Shown here: positions 63,436 to 64,000 of the stretch, in pieces | Layout of the letters: every line of letters starts with the position of its first letter | Numbering within the stretch: position 1 is the stretch's first letter | DNA from: Hydra vulgaris | Taxonomy: Eukaryota > Cnidaria > Hydrozoa > Anthoathecata > Hydridae | Assembly (NCBI RefSeq): GCF_038396675.1 | Contig: NC_088921.1 | Span: forward strand, 20,655,001-20,719,000 | Length of the DNA: 64,000 nt | Direction of reading: 5' to 3' | The notes under the pieces: model-generated | Database searches by the model: none | The model's input: the letters and a program-made list of their open reading frames with translations, nothing else | What the model was told of the DNA's origin: nothing | Translations under genes and position numbers: made by a program

Positions 63436-64000
63436 TTTATTTTTTTTTCTTTTTATTATTTAGTTATGAATCTTTTTATTTTGATATTAGTTTCGGAGTT
63501 TATTCTTGGTCTTTTTTTAAAAGGTAAAGATTAAGCTGTTCTGGTCGAATACACTGATGGCTTTGTTTATTGAGTAAGTTTCGTGGAAGTTTGTGATGTT
63601 GTTCTCCCTGAGGGCTTTATTGTACTTTATTCTCCATATATATTTTATTTCGTTTTTAATATTTTGAAATATTGCGAGAGCTGTTATATTTGTGTTTTCT
63701 TTTGGTCTTTCATTTCTTGCCCTCAATAACTCGGTTGTAACTATATGCGTTATTGTTGTTATAAGTTTTGCTAGTTTATTATTTTTTACTAAGTCTTCAA
63801 TATTAGTATGAAATATTGTGTGTACTATATTAAAGTCCTTACTAGGTAGAAGGGATTTGTAGATTGGTTTCATGCTTTTCCAAACTCTTCTTGCTTTTTT
63901 GCAATAGAGAAAGGGATGCAGAGTATTCTCCTTTTTTTCGCATGATTTACATAAAGCATTTCCTCTCCCACGGTTTCTTTTCCAGGCATGTATTTTTTTT
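63436..64000 (-). mobile_element. Family M LINE, 3' end (cut by window edge)
   Basis: Short T/A-rich tail (63436-63462 on plus, interrupted poly(T)) joined to U2 nt 36, a 50-bp 3' UTR and the ORF2 C-terminus. The very short 3' UTR without hairpins or CTAGGGCC tail distinguishes it from L and D. Confidence 0.8.
63517..64000 (-). pseudogene. ORF2 C-terminus of element M (partial)
   Basis: The frame from 63873 to 63517 (118 codons) reads DFNIVHTIFHTNIEDL, TTELLRARNERPKEN, YIWRIKYNKALREN and FHETYSINKAISVFDQN, the conserved ORF2 end. Upstream to 64000, in another frame, the finger LCKSCEKKENTLHPFLYC-type sequence and WKRNRGRGN are visible, so a shift lies near 63875. The rest is outside the window. 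Confidence 0.8.

Noticed and set aside
1-64000. LTRs, CRISPR arrays, bacterial operons, rRNA or tRNA genes
   Set aside because: No terminal direct repeats around the elements, no repeat-spacer arrays and no such RNA genes were recognised by eye; the direct and inverted repeats are explained by U2 units and element copies.

Overview
This is AT-rich eukaryotic DNA, probably animal. It is a tandem array of U2 snRNA genes in which every gene copy is broken by target-specific non-LTR retrotransposons (LINEs) and their dependants. The diagnostic signal is the U2 sequence: a 5' domain beginning ATCGCTTCTCGGCC and continuing AAGATCAAGTGTAGTATC, the Sm site GATTTTTGG, and a 3' hairpin ending GCGCGGCCCAG. 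Six complete gene spacers are each exactly 179 bp and the reconstructed U2 is 187 nt, so the ancestral array unit was 366 bp. No uninterrupted U2 gene is present. The host species cannot be named from this sequence; the U2 3' hairpin loop (TTTGCACTAC) is invertebrate-like but not diagnostic.

Layout: from 1 to 22,859 genes and elements lie on the minus strand; 22,860-22,940 is a head-to-head U2 junction; from 22,941 to 53,899 everything is on the plus strand; from 53,900 to 64,000 it is minus again. I name the element families by letter. A (720-5656; 25752-29936) and G (36719-41668; 41681-46880; 47392-52895) are two-ORF LINEs with hairpin-repeat 3' UTRs. B (1-360; 6016-12105; 16688-20050; 32385-35875), D (13614-15909), L (61227-63287), M (63436-end) and I/K (53900-60868) are two-ORF LINEs or fragments. 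ORF1 has an N-terminal (K/R)SYAQAA-like motif and an RRM-like core. ORF2 has an APE-type endonuclease, a reverse transcriptase and a C-terminal CCHC finger, which places these elements in the L1/Tx1 group; the U2-targeting Keno elements are the nearest known parallel by target. All ORF2 copies are broken.

The most unusual content is a set of ORF1-only elements (C, E, F, H; 1.8-2.4 kb when complete) that sit in the same U2 site. They have no endonuclease or RT and carry a conserved extra C-terminal domain, LINE-like 3' tails, and a 5' UTR segment that closely matches U2 stem-loop III/IV. A short SINE-like element (about 0.35 kb, type S) shares its 3' tail with F and uses the same site. These look like parasites of the LINE machinery, comparable to mammalian HAL1 half-LINEs, but site-specific.

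Insertion footprints: 3' junctions start at U2 nt 36 (GTATCTGTTCTT), inside the branch-point recognition sequence. 5' junctions fall at nt 28 (7-bp deletion) or nt 47 (12-bp duplication). The 12-bp duplication restores part of the target, and elements are stacked head-to-tail with only these 12 bp between them. Secondary rearrangement is heavy: a 4.4-kb inverted duplication (16311-20664 against 31765-36197), RT and endonuclease deletions, fold-back palindromes and chimeric elements.
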